Below are positions 43,072 through 51,333 of a stretch of DNA of 64,000 nt, piece after piece. Origin of the DNA: Dethiosulfovibrio peptidovorans (lineage in GTDB: Bacteria > Synergistota > Synergistia > Synergistales > Dethiosulfovibrionaceae); the NCBI GenBank assembly GCA_002748665.1, contig PDTB01000022.1, positions 1 to 64,000 of the forward strand, given 5' to 3'. Position 1 is the stretch's first letter. Every line of letters starts with the position of its first letter. The notes below the pieces were generated by a model. That model was not told the origin of the DNA. It ran no database searches and was given only the letters and a program-made list of their open reading frames with translations. The translations under genes and the position numbers were made by a program.

Positions 43072-44238
43072 GTGTCGATTCGGGTCATGGAGGTACGAAG
43101 GGAAAAAAAGAACGCTGTCTTCCTGGTGGAAGGGGCCGTCTGGCGTCCTGAGGGCGGCGGGCAGCCCGGGGACTCGGGGAGCATCTCCTGGACAGGGGGC
43201 TCTGGCTCGGTGAGCAATACCAGAAAGGCTCGGGACGGTCTGCTGTATCTGGATGTTTCGAGGCTTTCTGGTGCTATCGATGTGGGGTGCGAGATCACCC
43301 TTCAAAGAGACGAGCAGCGTCGTTGGCTGCTCTCCCGAATGCATTCGGGAGAGCATGTTCTGTCCCGTGTGATGGAAAACATCCGTCCAGATCTCAGGGT
43401 GTATAAAGTGGCTGTGGGGGAGGAGCTCACCACGATTTTTTTCCGGTATGAGGGGGTCGTCGACTGGGATTTTCTCTTTGACGCCGAGAACCAGGCCCGC
43501 ACAATCATCGACGCTCAGCTGCCCGTTGAGATTGTGAAGCTCTCGCTGGACGAGGCTAAAGCCCTACCGGGACTCAAGGCCCGGTGGGATCGGGTGTCAG
43601 ACGATACTATCCGGGTGGTCCGTATTCCCGGCTTCGACCTGAACGCCTGCTCAGGCAGCCACGTCTCCGATACAGGGGAAATTGGTACCATCTCGGTCGA
43701 GTCCTTCAAAGGATCGGCTCCCGAATGGGAGGTCACCTTCTCCATATCAAGTGATCGAGATCGTGACTTGGCGAGAGGAATGCGTCGAGTGCTCTCCCAG
43801 CTTCACTGTCGTCCCGACGAGATCGTCAAGCTGGTGGAGCGTCTGGGCACCGAGAACGCCACACTTAGGAAGCAGCTTCAGAAGCTCCAGCCCTACGTAT
43901 TCCTGCCTTGGGAGGAACGTCTTATCGGTTCGCTCTCCTGCGATGTGGTCCATGTCGTGGGACTTCCTCGGGAGCTCGTTGCTGCCGAGGCTCGAAAGAA
44001 AATGCGGGAAGCTGGAGATCGGTTAGTTCTGGCCATCGCCGACAACGGAGAGAGCCATGCAGTTCCCTTTATTTTATGTTGGGGAGGTTCTGTGAATGTG
44101 GATGTGAGGGCACTCTTGAACTGCGAGGCTTTAGGGGCTCGTGGAGGAGGAAAAGGTGGAATCCTCTCCGGCCAAACGAAATGTCGTTCTCTGGATGTTT
44201 GGTTAAAAGCCTGTTCTGATGCCTGTTCTGTGACGTGA
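43072..44238 (+). CDS. AlaX-type alanyl-tRNA editing protein with DHHA1 domain
   Basis: A 388-residue protein of the long AlaX (AlaX-L) type, which clears Ser or Gly wrongly attached to tRNA-Ala. VWRPEGGGQPGDSG is the N-terminal barrel signature; zinc ligands are His91 and His95 (HSGEH) and Cys193 and His197 (CSGSH). After a short coiled stretch (RLGTENATLRKQLQKLQ) comes a DHHA1 domain ending ALGARGGGKGGILSGQ. The GTG at 43072 has GGGGGGG ahead of it. Probably co-transcribed with the AI-2E gene and ended by the terminator at 44265. Confidence 0.93.
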   Translation: MSIRVMEVRREKKNAVFLVEGAVWRPEGGGQPGDSGSISWTGGSGSVSNTRKARDGLLYLDVSRLSGAIDVGCEITLQRDEQRRWLLSRMHSGEHVLSRVMENIRPDLRVYKVAVGEELTTIFFRYEGVVDWDFLFDAENQARTIIDAQLPVEIVKLSLDEAKALPGLKARWDRVSDDTIRVVRIPGFDLNACSGSHVSDTGEIGTISVESFKGSAPEWEVTFSISSDRDRDLARGMRRVLSQLHCRPDEIVKLVERLGTENATLRKQLQKLQPYVFLPWEERLIGSLSCDVVHVVGLPRELVAAEARKKMREAGDRLVLAIADNGESHAVPFILCWGGSVNVDVRALLNCEALGARGGGKGGILSGQTKCRSLDVWLKACSDACSVT

Positions 44239-44264
44239 ACCCTGAAATTTGTCGCAAATCCTCT

Positions 44265-44308
44265 CGGGAGAAGAAGTCCGTCCAGGACCTTTTCTCCCGT
44301 TTGTTTTT
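44265..44308 (+). terminator. Terminator after AlaX gene
   Basis: CGGGAGAAGAAGTCC (44265-44279) pairs with GGACCTTTTCTCCCG (44285-44299) at 13 of 15 positions and is followed by TTTGTTTTT. Confidence 0.8.
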
Positions 44309-44404
44309 GAAGGGCTATGCTATGCTTGATATGGTTATTGATATATGTCAAAAACTCGGGTAAGATGACTGAAGGAGATAACGAAATGATTTGGAGGTGT
44401 GTCG

Positions 44405-45163
44405 ATGGTTCGACCTATAAAATCCAGAACGGTGTGTGCTTTGCCGAAAAATAAGGTCTTTGGACCTCTTGGATGGTATCGAGGGCGTGGACTTGTCGTT
44501 ATAACAGTAGACGAGTACGAGACTCTTCGGCTTATCGACGACGAGGGATTGACACAGCAGGAATGCTGCGAACATATTGGCGTAGGGCGAACGACCGTAC
44601 AGGCCATGTACGACCGGGCGAGAGGAAAGCTGGCCGATTGTCTGGTTAATGGGAAGCGCCTACTCATTGAGGGGGGAGAGTTTACCCTCTGTTCGGGCAA
44701 TCATGGGAGATCTCGAAGACGGGCGTGTTGTTGGGCTCGAGAAAAGAGAGACGAGCTCTGTCTTATGCACCAGAGCGATAGACGAGAAGGGAGTTGGAGA
44801 ATGAGCGTTGCTATCCCGGTCAATGACGACCGAGTTACCGTAGCCGGAACCTTGGGGAGAGCTCCATTGTTTGCCTTGATTGACCTGGAAGCTGATCAGG
44901 TTCAATTCAAAATCAACCCTGGAGCCGATAGTCAGGGTGGCACTGGAATCAAGGTTGCCCAGACCCTTTTGGATTGGGGCGTTCAGGCTGTGGTGACGCC
45001 TCAGTGCGGTGAAAATGCCGCCAACGTGCTTCAGGCTGGAGAGGTGGAGCTGTTTCTGGCCCGAGGAGGCGATCTCTCGGACAACGTGTCGGCTTATCGG
45101 GAAGGGACGTTGCAAAAACTCAGTGAGGTTCATGAGGGATATCATGGTCGCGGGGGAGATTGA
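44405..45163 (+). CDS. DUF134 - NifX-like fusion protein
   Basis: A 252-residue protein; ATG 44405 has GGAGGT at 44391-44396. Residues 1-100 are DUF134 (MVRPIKSRTV, TVDEYETLRLIDDEGLTQQE, HIGVGRTTVQAMYDRARGKL), a helix-turn-helix family with a Cys-rich tail (CSGNH, RRACCWAREK). Residues about 133-235 are a dinitrogenase iron-molybdenum cofactor (NifX/NafY/NifB C-terminal) domain (MSVAIPVNDDRVTVAGTLGR, QTLLDWGVQAVVTPQCGENA). The two domains are usually separate genes side by side. Here it heads the operon with a shell-like protein, two ferredoxin-MinD ATPases and another NifX-like protein. No nitrogenase genes are present, so the bound cofactor is something else or unknown. Confidence 0.85.
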   Translation: MVRPIKSRTVCALPKNKVFGPLGWYRGRGLVVITVDEYETLRLIDDEGLTQQECCEHIGVGRTTVQAMYDRARGKLADCLVNGKRLLIEGGEFTLCSGNHGRSRRRACCWAREKRDELCLMHQSDRREGSWRMSVAIPVNDDRVTVAGTLGRAPLFALIDLEADQVQFKINPGADSQGGTGIKVAQTLLDWGVQAVVTPQCGENAANVLQAGEVELFLARGGDLSDNVSAYREGTLQKLSEVHEGYHGRGGD

Positions 45164-45165
45164 CC

Positions 45166-45474
45166 ATGCAGACTCGATTCATAAAAAACGTGTCGGCTGG
45201 GACGTGGAATATCATTCTCCGAAAGGTTCCCGATCAGGCCATCCGGGAACGCATAAAGCGGGGGGAGTTCAGTGCTCTCGGGGTCTGTCAGGGCTTGTTG
45301 GCCGATATTCTGGTTGCCGGGGACATGGCGGAGAAGAGTTCGAACGTTTGGGTGGCTGAGATCCAGGGAACTTGCCCTCAACATATAGTATGTCTGGGGA
45401 TTTTTGGGGATACCAGTGCCGTCGAAAACGCTCTTGAGGCCGTTACATGCTATGGAGCTTCGGAAAAAAATTGA
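45166..45474 (+). CDS. EutS/PduU-like microcompartment shell protein homologue
   Basis: A 102-residue protein starting at ATG 45166, 2 bases after the upstream gene. Its layout follows circularly permuted BMC proteins: an N-terminal RFIKNVSAGTWNIILRKVPD strand, then ALGVCQGLLADILVAGDMAE, KSSNVWVAEIQG (where BMC proteins have the K-AANVEI block), HIVCLGIFGDTSAVENALEA (the final strand and the GD-x-x-A-V-x-x-A-L helix). Match is by pattern, with no long identity. No other shell protein or encapsulated enzyme gene lies within the window, so it probably makes a lone hexamer or trimer for sensing or scaffolding, not a full compartment. The neighbours are cofactor-type ATPases. Confidence 0.6.
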   Translation: MQTRFIKNVSAGTWNIILRKVPDQAIRERIKRGEFSALGVCQGLLADILVAGDMAEKSSNVWVAEIQGTCPQHIVCLGIFGDTSAVENALEAVTCYGASEKN

Positions 45475-46316
45475 AGATCGCTGTGCTCAGCGGAAAAGGA
45501 GGAACCGGTAAGACCTTTGTCTCGGTGAATCTCTCGGCTGCAGCCGATCGGTCTGTGTACGTGGATTGCGATGTGGAGGAGCCTAACGGTCATCTGTTCT
45601 TTCGGCCCGATCCGGAGGGACGGAGCGTCGTCACCGTGCCCCTGCCTCAATTCGACCAGAGCCGATGCACCGGTTGTCGGATCTGTGTTGACTTCTGTGC
45701 CTTTAACGCCCTGGCTTTTGTGGGGGCGAAACCCCGTCTTTTCCCGGATCTTTGTCATTCCTGCGGCGGTTGTCTGAGCCTCTGTCCCCACGGAGCCGTG
45801 ACGGAGGTCCCTCACGTGGTTGGAGAGGTCCGAAAAGGCCGGTCCGGCAACGTAACCGTCCTGAGCGGGTTCATGAAGACAGGAACAGTATCGGGAACGC
45901 CTGTTATCCGAGAGCTCTATCATCAGGTGGCGAAGGAGGTAGACGATCTCGTCGTGCTGGACTGCCCGCCTGGAAGCGCCTGTTTAGTCATGGAGAGCAT
46001 CAGGGACGCCGATGTCTGCGTGTTGGTGGCAGAGTCCACGGTTTTCGGGGCCCATAACCTGGTTATGGTCCGTGAGTTAGTGGAAAAGTTCGGGAAACCC
46101 TTCGGCGTCGTGCTGAACAAATGCGACGGCAAAGTAAACCCATCGGAAAATATCTGTGTCCGTGATCGACTGCCTGTCCTTGCTCGAATTCCCTTTGACG
46201 CCGATCTGGGGAGCCTGAACTCCGACGGTGGTATCGCCGTTCGGGAACTTCCAGACTACAGGGACCGGTTTGCGGCGATCCTGGAAGCTGTCGAGACGGT
46301 TGGGATGAACAGATGA
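45447..46316 (+). CDS. MinD/Mrp-type ATPase with two 4Fe-4S sites (1)
   Basis: About 289 residues. The deviant Walker A is SGKGGTGKTFVS, Walker B VVLDCPPG. Inserted between them is a two-cluster ferredoxin domain (CTGCRICVDFCAFNAL and CHSCGGCLSLCPHGAV). Such proteins occur in pairs in anaerobes next to NifX/NifB-like genes and are thought to work in metal or Fe-S cofactor assembly; none of the pairs has a firmly known target. The start is uncertain: ATG 45447 overlaps the upstream gene by 28 bases, while TTG 45471 would overlap it in a TTGA tetramer. The stop overlaps the next ATPase by 4 bases. Confidence 0.92.
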   Translation: MLWSFGKKLKIAVLSGKGGTGKTFVSVNLSAAADRSVYVDCDVEEPNGHLFFRPDPEGRSVVTVPLPQFDQSRCTGCRICVDFCAFNALAFVGAKPRLFPDLCHSCGGCLSLCPHGAVTEVPHVVGEVRKGRSGNVTVLSGFMKTGTVSGTPVIRELYHQVAKEVDDLVVLDCPPGSACLVMESIRDADVCVLVAESTVFGAHNLVMVRELVEKFGKPFGVVLNKCDGKVNPSENICVRDRLPVLARIPFDADLGSLNSDGGIAVRELPDYRDRFAAILEAVETVGMNR

Positions 46317-47191
46317 AACAGCTGCTCATCATAAGTGGAAAAGGCGGTACGGGAAAGACGACCATTGCCGGAGCCTTCATCCGTCTCTCCGAGGCCAGAG
46401 CGTTTGCTGACTGTGACGTCGACGCTCCTAACCTTCATCTGATGTACCCTGGGATGAGCTCCGAGATGAGCGATTTTTACGGAATGCCCACGGCCGTTAT
46501 TTACGAAGATAGGTGTGTGGGATGTGACGTCTGTCGGGAGAGCTGTCGCTTTGATGCGATCAGGGAAACCGATGGAAAATGGGTGGTCGATCCATACGCC
46601 TGCGAAGGATGTGGACTTTGCGCAGCCCTCTGTCCAGAGGGTGCTGTCCGTATGGAGCCGTCTGTCGCTGGCGATCTAACGCTATACCGAGACAACGACA
46701 GGGTTTTTTCCAGCGCTCGGCTTCGGATGGGTAGCGGAACCTCGGGGAAATTGGTCTCTCGGGTCAAGAGGCGGATGATCGAGGAGGCTCCTCGGACCGA
46801 TCTGGCCGTGATCGATGGCTCGCCGGGAATCGGTTGTCCTGTCGTCGCCTCCATGAGTGGTGTCCACATGGCTCTTGTTGTCACCGAGCCGTCCATCTCG
46901 GGGCTCAGTGATCTGGAGCGTATCGTACGAACCGGTCAGCATTTTGGTATCGCCATGGCTGTCTGTGTCAATCGATGGGATATCAATGAAAAGAATACCG
47001 AACGGATCGAGAGATACTGTGAAAAGAGAGGACTCCTCTGTCTTGGGCGAATTCCCTTCGATGAGGCGGCGGGAGAAGCTATAAACAGAGGGATAACGCT
47101 GGTGGACGTGGATTGTCCTGCAGGTATGGCTGTGAGATGTCTGTTCGATCGAGTCCTCCGTCTCTTGATGAGGGATTCGGATGGAAAATAA
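46313..47191 (+). CDS. MinD/Mrp-type ATPase with two 4Fe-4S sites (2)
   Basis: A 292-residue paralogue of the preceding protein: Walker A SGKGGTGKTTIAG, ferredoxin sites CVGCDVCRESCRFDAI and CEGCGLCAALCPEGAV, and IDGSPGIGCPVVASMSG at the switch II position. Start codon overlaps the first ATPase stop (ATGA). Paired MinD-like ATPases may form a heterodimer. The operon gives it a DUF134-NifX protein, a shell-like protein and a NifX-like protein as partners. Confidence 0.92.
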   Translation: MKQLLIISGKGGTGKTTIAGAFIRLSEARAFADCDVDAPNLHLMYPGMSSEMSDFYGMPTAVIYEDRCVGCDVCRESCRFDAIRETDGKWVVDPYACEGCGLCAALCPEGAVRMEPSVAGDLTLYRDNDRVFSSARLRMGSGTSGKLVSRVKRRMIEEAPRTDLAVIDGSPGIGCPVVASMSGVHMALVVTEPSISGLSDLERIVRTGQHFGIAMAVCVNRWDINEKNTERIERYCEKRGLLCLGRIPFDEAAGEAINRGITLVDVDCPAGMAVRCLFDRVLRLLMRDSDGK

Positions 47192-47210
47192 CGATGAGAG
47201 GGAGAGTGTT

Positions 47211-47570
47211 ATGAAAAAAATTGCCGTGGCGTGTCAGGAGAAAAAAGTAGCCCAACATTTCGGCCACTGTGAGGGCTTTTGGATTTTCACCGTGGAGGGC
47301 GATCACTTCAGATCGGAGGAGTTGGTCAGCAATCCCGGCCACAAGCCAGGATTCCTGCCCAACTTTCTGGCTGATCGGGGTGTGGACGTGATCATCAGCG
47401 GCGGTATGGGGAGGGGAGCCGTGGAAATTTTTGAGGGACGTGGCATAAAGGTTGTTGTGGGTGCCTCAGGTGATTGTAGAGAATCGGTCGAAGCGTATCT
47501 CAAAGGCGAGCTCGTCTCGACAGGGGCGGTCTGTCAGGAGCATTCCTACTCTGATGAATGTGGAGATTGA
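47211..47570 (+). CDS. NifX/NafY-like cofactor-binding protein
   Basis: A 119-residue protein from ATG 47211 (GAGGGAGAG upstream). It is a single dinitrogenase-cofactor-type domain: KKIAVACQEKKVAQHFGHCE, FRSEELVSNPGHKPGFLPN, VDVIISGGMGRGAVEIFEGR, and a Cys/His-rich tail (GAVCQEHSYSDECGD) that could bind metal. It ends the operon. Homologous to the C-terminal half of the first gene of the operon, so two NifX-like modules are made from one transcript. Confidence 0.9.
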   Translation: MKKIAVACQEKKVAQHFGHCEGFWIFTVEGDHFRSEELVSNPGHKPGFLPNFLADRGVDVIISGGMGRGAVEIFEGRGIKVVVGASGDCRESVEAYLKGELVSTGAVCQEHSYSDECGD

Positions 47571-47685
47571 GGTTTTCGTGACACCCTTGCTGGTTTGAGC
47601 CTCCAACGTCCACCTTTTTGTGAAAGGGCTGTATACTCACTTTGACAAAGAGCCTTTACTAGAGAGAAAATGTGTATGGGGGGGT

Positions 47686-48309
47686 ATGCGTATGGGAAGA
47701 TGGCTGGCGGGTGCATGCCGGCTTTTGGGCGCGGTCTACGTTCCAGAGGAGGTGATGGATCGTCCGGGGGAGTTCCTTCTTCACATCTCGGATACGCCGT
47801 CGCCCTTTTTTTCGGATTTGGCTCGGATCATTGCTAAGGTGAAACCGGCTTGGGTGGTCCACACCGGAGATCTGGTGGACCAAATCAAGCTGGAGATCTA
47901 TCCTGCTCGGATTGAAGGATATCGGACCAAGCTTCGCCGACTGGCTAAACTGTTGGATGGTGGTTCGGCTCGGGGGGCTTTCCAGGCTGTTATTGTGCTG
48001 GGAAACCACGATCATGGGCCGACGGTTCAGGATTTTTTCCCTCACTGTCATGTGGTGAACGATGTGGGGGCTTTTCAGGTTTACGGTTGGGATTTTGTCG
48101 TGAGTCACTACGCCTGGAAACTGCCCGACCGTCCTGAGGCGGTAGGGCTCTTCGGCCACGATCTCTCAGTTCCGTCGGGTGATATTCGAGGATTGAACGG
48201 CCTGACCGATATCAACCTTTTTTCCCTTAAGACCGGAGGAGTCTATCGCATCAAATACCCGGGGTATCTCGACGATATGCGTCAGCTCAAGAGACGAGTC
48301 AGTTTGTAA
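47686..48309 (+). CDS. Calcineurin-like metallophosphoesterase
   Basis: About 207 residues from ATG 47686 (GGGGGGG directly upstream; a second ATG is at 47692). The five metallophosphoesterase motifs are visible in order: LLHISDTPSP (Asp), VVHTGDLVD, VIVLGNHDHG, VVSHYAW, and LFGHDLS. The first motif has DTP where DxH is canonical, so the usual His ligand is missing. The two-metal enzymes of this fold hydrolyse phosphomono- or diesters, often nucleotides or cyclic dinucleotides. The following unknown gene is 42 bases on and may be co-transcribed. Confidence 0.85.
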   Translation: MRMGRWLAGACRLLGAVYVPEEVMDRPGEFLLHISDTPSPFFSDLARIIAKVKPAWVVHTGDLVDQIKLEIYPARIEGYRTKLRRLAKLLDGGSARGAFQAVIVLGNHDHGPTVQDFFPHCHVVNDVGAFQVYGWDFVVSHYAWKLPDRPEAVGLFGHDLSVPSGDIRGLNGLTDINLFSLKTGGVYRIKYPGYLDDMRQLKRRVSL

Positions 48310-48351
48310 TCGTTCGTAAGGGATGGAGACGAACGAAAGGAGGTCTCGGCT

Positions 48352-49356
48352 ATGTTGTCCATAGTCAGAAGCGGCCCGAGGGTTGTTCAAATAGAGGGAG
48401 ATGAGGATGCCATTCTGAAATGGTTGGAGCCTCGTTTTTCCTGTCGTCAGGCTCCGAAGGAACATGTATTCGACGGTATGGGGGAAGACAGTACCGTGTT
48501 GATCCTTGGGGCAAAGGAACCCCAGAGATATGTGGCTGTTGATAGTTTCCCTGACGTGATCATGGCAACCATGTTAACCGAGAGGGCTTGCTCCATGGTG
48601 TCGTCAGTCCGGCGTTTCCCGAGAAGCATCCTGTTTCGGGTTCACGGCGACTACCGACCGGTTATGGAGGACATCGCTAAGGACTTTCACGGCGAGATCG
48701 CTCCTCTGGATAGACTCTGGGACTGGAGCTCGGATCACGGTGTGCTCATCTGTTTTACGGAAAAGTCTCTGACGAAGTCCCTGGTCACCAGCGATGTAGC
48801 GGACCACGTCGTATGCATACCTATGCCTCACGAGGCTTTGAGGACCAGGCTTCGTCGACGGGCGCTCTATCTCTTCAACCGAAGTATGGATAAATCCGAG
48901 TGGCGGTATCTGGAGATCCGTATCTACGATGCCTACGGACGGTACCGTCTTCACGTGGAACGTCTGACCAAGGCTTTGGAGGACCTGGAGCTTGGGTTAC
49001 TTGTGGGAGAGGGATGGGGGAAGGATTACGCACATATCCTTATGCCGGTCTCGGTCTACTGCCTCCGCCTCTTCTCCTATTTTGATCCCAAAATCGTCAA
49101 AAAAGTCTTGATCGGTCTTGAGTACGTTGAGGGTGATCAACGATTTGCTGACTTCGACCTGTACGAGACCAAGCGCAAGATCAGCTGGACTGACGTCAAC
49201 TCCGGGGGGAAAATAGATAGAATGGCGCTAGGGGCCGCCATGAGGGAGGAAATCAGGCGGACTATGGACCCCGATCAGCTTGAAGATCTGGATCGGCTGG
49301 AAGCAGAGATCCTGGCTAAGGCCAGGCGCTCTCCTGGGGAGACCCGGTGGAACTGA
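48352..49356 (+). CDS. Hypothetical protein
   Basis: A 334-residue soluble protein that I do not recognise; AAAGGAGGT is well placed before ATG 48352. No signal peptide or membrane helix. The first 100 residues look like a small alpha/beta domain (VLILGAKEPQRYVAVDSFPD), the middle is helical with paired aromatic and charged residues (RYLEIRIYDAYGRYRLHVE), and the C-terminus is a charged helix (DPDQLEDLDRLEAEILAKA). It lies after the phosphoesterase and before a long hairpin. Function cannot be inferred. Confidence 0.65.
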   Translation: MLSIVRSGPRVVQIEGDEDAILKWLEPRFSCRQAPKEHVFDGMGEDSTVLILGAKEPQRYVAVDSFPDVIMATMLTERACSMVSSVRRFPRSILFRVHGDYRPVMEDIAKDFHGEIAPLDRLWDWSSDHGVLICFTEKSLTKSLVTSDVADHVVCIPMPHEALRTRLRRRALYLFNRSMDKSEWRYLEIRIYDAYGRYRLHVERLTKALEDLELGLLVGEGWGKDYAHILMPVSVYCLRLFSYFDPKIVKKVLIGLEYVEGDQRFADFDLYETKRKISWTDVNSGGKIDRMALGAAMREEIRRTMDPDQLEDLDRLEAEILAKARRSPGETRWN

Positions 49357-49370
49357 GCGTATAGAGGCGT

Positions 49371-49416
49371 ACTGACTGAACCGGAGGCGTGTGAACATGC
49401 CTCCGGTTCAGTCAGT
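49371..49416. terminator. Long perfect hairpin between convergent genes
   Basis: Two perfect 18-bp arms (49371-49388 and 49399-49416; ACTGACTGAACCGGAGGC and its complement) with a 10-base loop. No T-run follows in either direction. It lies between convergent genes, where a bidirectional terminator is expected. Confidence 0.65.
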
Positions 49417-49432
49417 GTGGTTATGAAGTGAT

Positions 49433-50059
49433 CTATTCCACAAGGTGCCCCGAGGTCTCCAGGTAGACCTCTTTTCTCTTGGTCCAGAAGGTGGTCTCTC
49501 CGTCGGAGAATCGGGCTCCCGAGGCAGAAACGGCAAGGGGCAAAGTTTTGGTCCCCTCGGGCATGTACAGCGTTACCGAGTCGTCACCGAAGCGGGCCAG
49601 GATGCGAAATCCGTCGAAGACATAGGTGAGGACTTCCGCAGTTTCAGCTGTTGGATCCACCTCGACCAAGGGCACGGTTACGTTCGAGGTCGAGGTGCCC
49701 TTTTGGGGTAACGGTACGCTGCCGATCCAGCGAAGTCGTCCATTCATAGCCGATATTGTAGCGGTCACCTCGTAGGCCTTGTCGTCCTTCAGGCTGGCTG
49801 GGTCGTACTCGATGGAGAAGGGCAGCGGAACCTGGCTCTCGGCGCACATTACCGACTGGGAGACAAGACGCTCATCTGACTGAGACGAATTTTCCCAAAC
49901 GGCGAGCTGAACCGTAGCCTGATTCAGGATCATAGCCTTTCCGTTGGACATGACCAATGTCCCTGAGATAGTCGCTGCCGAGGCCATAGAGCCCATTACG
50001 ACGGCCAGAAGCGATGCGGCGATCCCCGCAAACAAACTTTTTCCGGTCATATTAAACAC
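49433..50059 (-). CDS. Exported YbaY-MliC fusion protein
   Basis: A 208-residue protein with signal peptide (KSLFAGIAASLLAVVMGSMA ... ASA|ATI). Residues about 28-135 match the YbaY/lipoprotein_15 pattern (ISGTLVMSNG, ATVQLAVWENSSQSDERLVS, VPLPFSIEYDPASLKDDKAY). Residues about 140-205 match MliC, the C-type lysozyme inhibitor (LTYVFDGFRILARFGDDSVT, LAVSASGARFSDGETTFWTK). MliC is normally a lipoprotein with a conserved Cys pair; here there is no lipobox Cys and the Cys before the barrel is Phe, so it is probably free in the periplasm or secreted. It may protect peptidoglycan from host lysozyme; that is an inference. Confidence 0.75.
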   Translation of the reverse strand: MFNMTGKSLFAGIAASLLAVVMGSMASAATISGTLVMSNGKAMILNQATVQLAVWENSSQSDERLVSQSVMCAESQVPLPFSIEYDPASLKDDKAYEVTATISAMNGRLRWIGSVPLPQKGTSTSNVTVPLVEVDPTAETAEVLTYVFDGFRILARFGDDSVTLYMPEGTKTLPLAVSASGARFSDGETTFWTKRKEVYLETSGHLVE

Positions 50060-50238
50060 TCTCCTTTTAAAGTTAAAATAGACCCCTTAGAGCCATCAAT
50101 TTTTGAGATAGATCATATCATAGGGGTTCTCGCATCAGTATGCAAGGGCTTTTCCGGATTTTAAGTATTTTATGGTATGGTGTACCTGATCTTGGATTTT
50201 GGCCGACTCAATTCAGGTGAACAGAGAGGGTGGTCCTG

Positions 50239-51327
50239 TTGTCCAGTGAGATCTTCGTCATCAACCCCGGATCGACCAGTACCAAGATAGCCTGGTTCGA
50301 CGGTGATCGGGAGCGATGGTCCGAGACCGTTCGTCACGATCCCAGTCGGATCGCTTCTTTCCCGAGTACCGTAGCCCAATACCGTTTTCGAATGGATACC
50401 ATTGAAGATGCCGTGCAAACCAAGGGATACTCCCTGGATAGTCTGGATATCGTGGTCGGTCGGGGTGGGATCGTCGATCCCATTCCCGGGGGAACGTACT
50501 CCGTTGATCAGGCTCTTCTTCAGCGGCTTCGGAGTGGTAAGCCCTGGGATCATGCCTCCAATTTAGGCGGCATCATCGCTGAGGCTATCGCATCCCCCAG
50601 AGGGATTCCCGCTGTGATCGTGGACCCCGTTTCGGTGGACGAGCTGGACGATGTCGTCCGGCTCAGTGGATTGCCCGAACTGCCCCGTATATCCCTGAAT
50701 CACGCTTTGAACGTCAAAGCCACTGTGCGAAAGGCGGCCAGGGATCTGGAGAAGGACTGGAGGAAGACGAGATTCGTGGTGGCTCACATCGGCGGAGGGC
50801 TCTCCGTCTGTGCCCTTCGAAACGGTCGATTGGCCGAGTTCTACAGCGGCAACGACGGTGGTCCCTTTTCGCCTGAGAGGGCCGGAGGACTTCCCGCGGA
50901 GGGGTTGATGTCCTTGTGCTTTGATGGCTCCACCGATCTACCCAGCCTGAAAAAACGTCTGGTCGGTCAGGGGGGAGTTATGGCTTATTTGGGAACCAGC
51001 GATATGAGAACCGTGTCTGAGCGTGCCCGATCAGGAGACGACAAGGCCAGGCTGGTTTGGAAGAGTCTCGTATTCCAGATAGCAGGAGCTATTGGTGCTA
51101 TGGCGGTTTTTCTGGAAGGACGGCTTGATGGGATACTTTTCACCGGTGGTGTCGTCTACGATGAGAATTTTGTGGCGTCCATTCAAAAAAAAGTGCAGTG
51201 GATCGCTCCATGTTTTATCTATCCGGGCGAGGGAGAGATGGAGGCTCTGGCCCAAGGAGCTTTCCGGGTGCTCAAAGGCCAGGAACGACCGTTGTCCTAC
51301 GGGGATACGGTGAGAGGAGAGCGGTGA
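50239..51327 (+). CDS. buk: Butyrate kinase (copy 1)
   Basis: About 362 residues from TTG 50239; AGAGGG ends nine bases before it. An ASKHA-fold acyl kinase: FVINPGSTSTKIAWFDGD (phosphate-1 loop), VGRGGIVDPIPGGTYSVD, WDHASNLGGIIAEAIA, VVAHIGGGLSVCALRNGR and LFTGGVVYDENFV. Makes ATP and a short-chain acid from butyryl- or isobutyryl/isovaleryl-phosphate. The phosphotransacylase partner follows after 6 bases. In a peptide fermenter the pair probably finishes branched-chain amino-acid oxidation. Confidence 0.94.
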   Translation: MSSEIFVINPGSTSTKIAWFDGDRERWSETVRHDPSRIASFPSTVAQYRFRMDTIEDAVQTKGYSLDSLDIVVGRGGIVDPIPGGTYSVDQALLQRLRSGKPWDHASNLGGIIAEAIASPRGIPAVIVDPVSVDELDDVVRLSGLPELPRISLNHALNVKATVRKAARDLEKDWRKTRFVVAHIGGGLSVCALRNGRLAEFYSGNDGGPFSPERAGGLPAEGLMSLCFDGSTDLPSLKKRLVGQGGVMAYLGTSDMRTVSERARSGDDKARLVWKSLVFQIAGAIGAMAVFLEGRLDGILFTGGVVYDENFVASIQKKVQWIAPCFIYPGEGEMEALAQGAFRVLKGQERPLSYGDTVRGER

Positions 51328-51333
51328 TCAGAG

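Noticed and set aside
45166-45474. Part of a full microcompartment locus
   Set aside because: No other shell protein, signature enzyme or encapsulation peptide was found on either side.
44405-47570. Nitrogenase cofactor operon
   Set aside because: No nifH, nifD, nifK, nifE, nifN or nifB gene is present; NifX-like domains alone are widespread in non-fixers.
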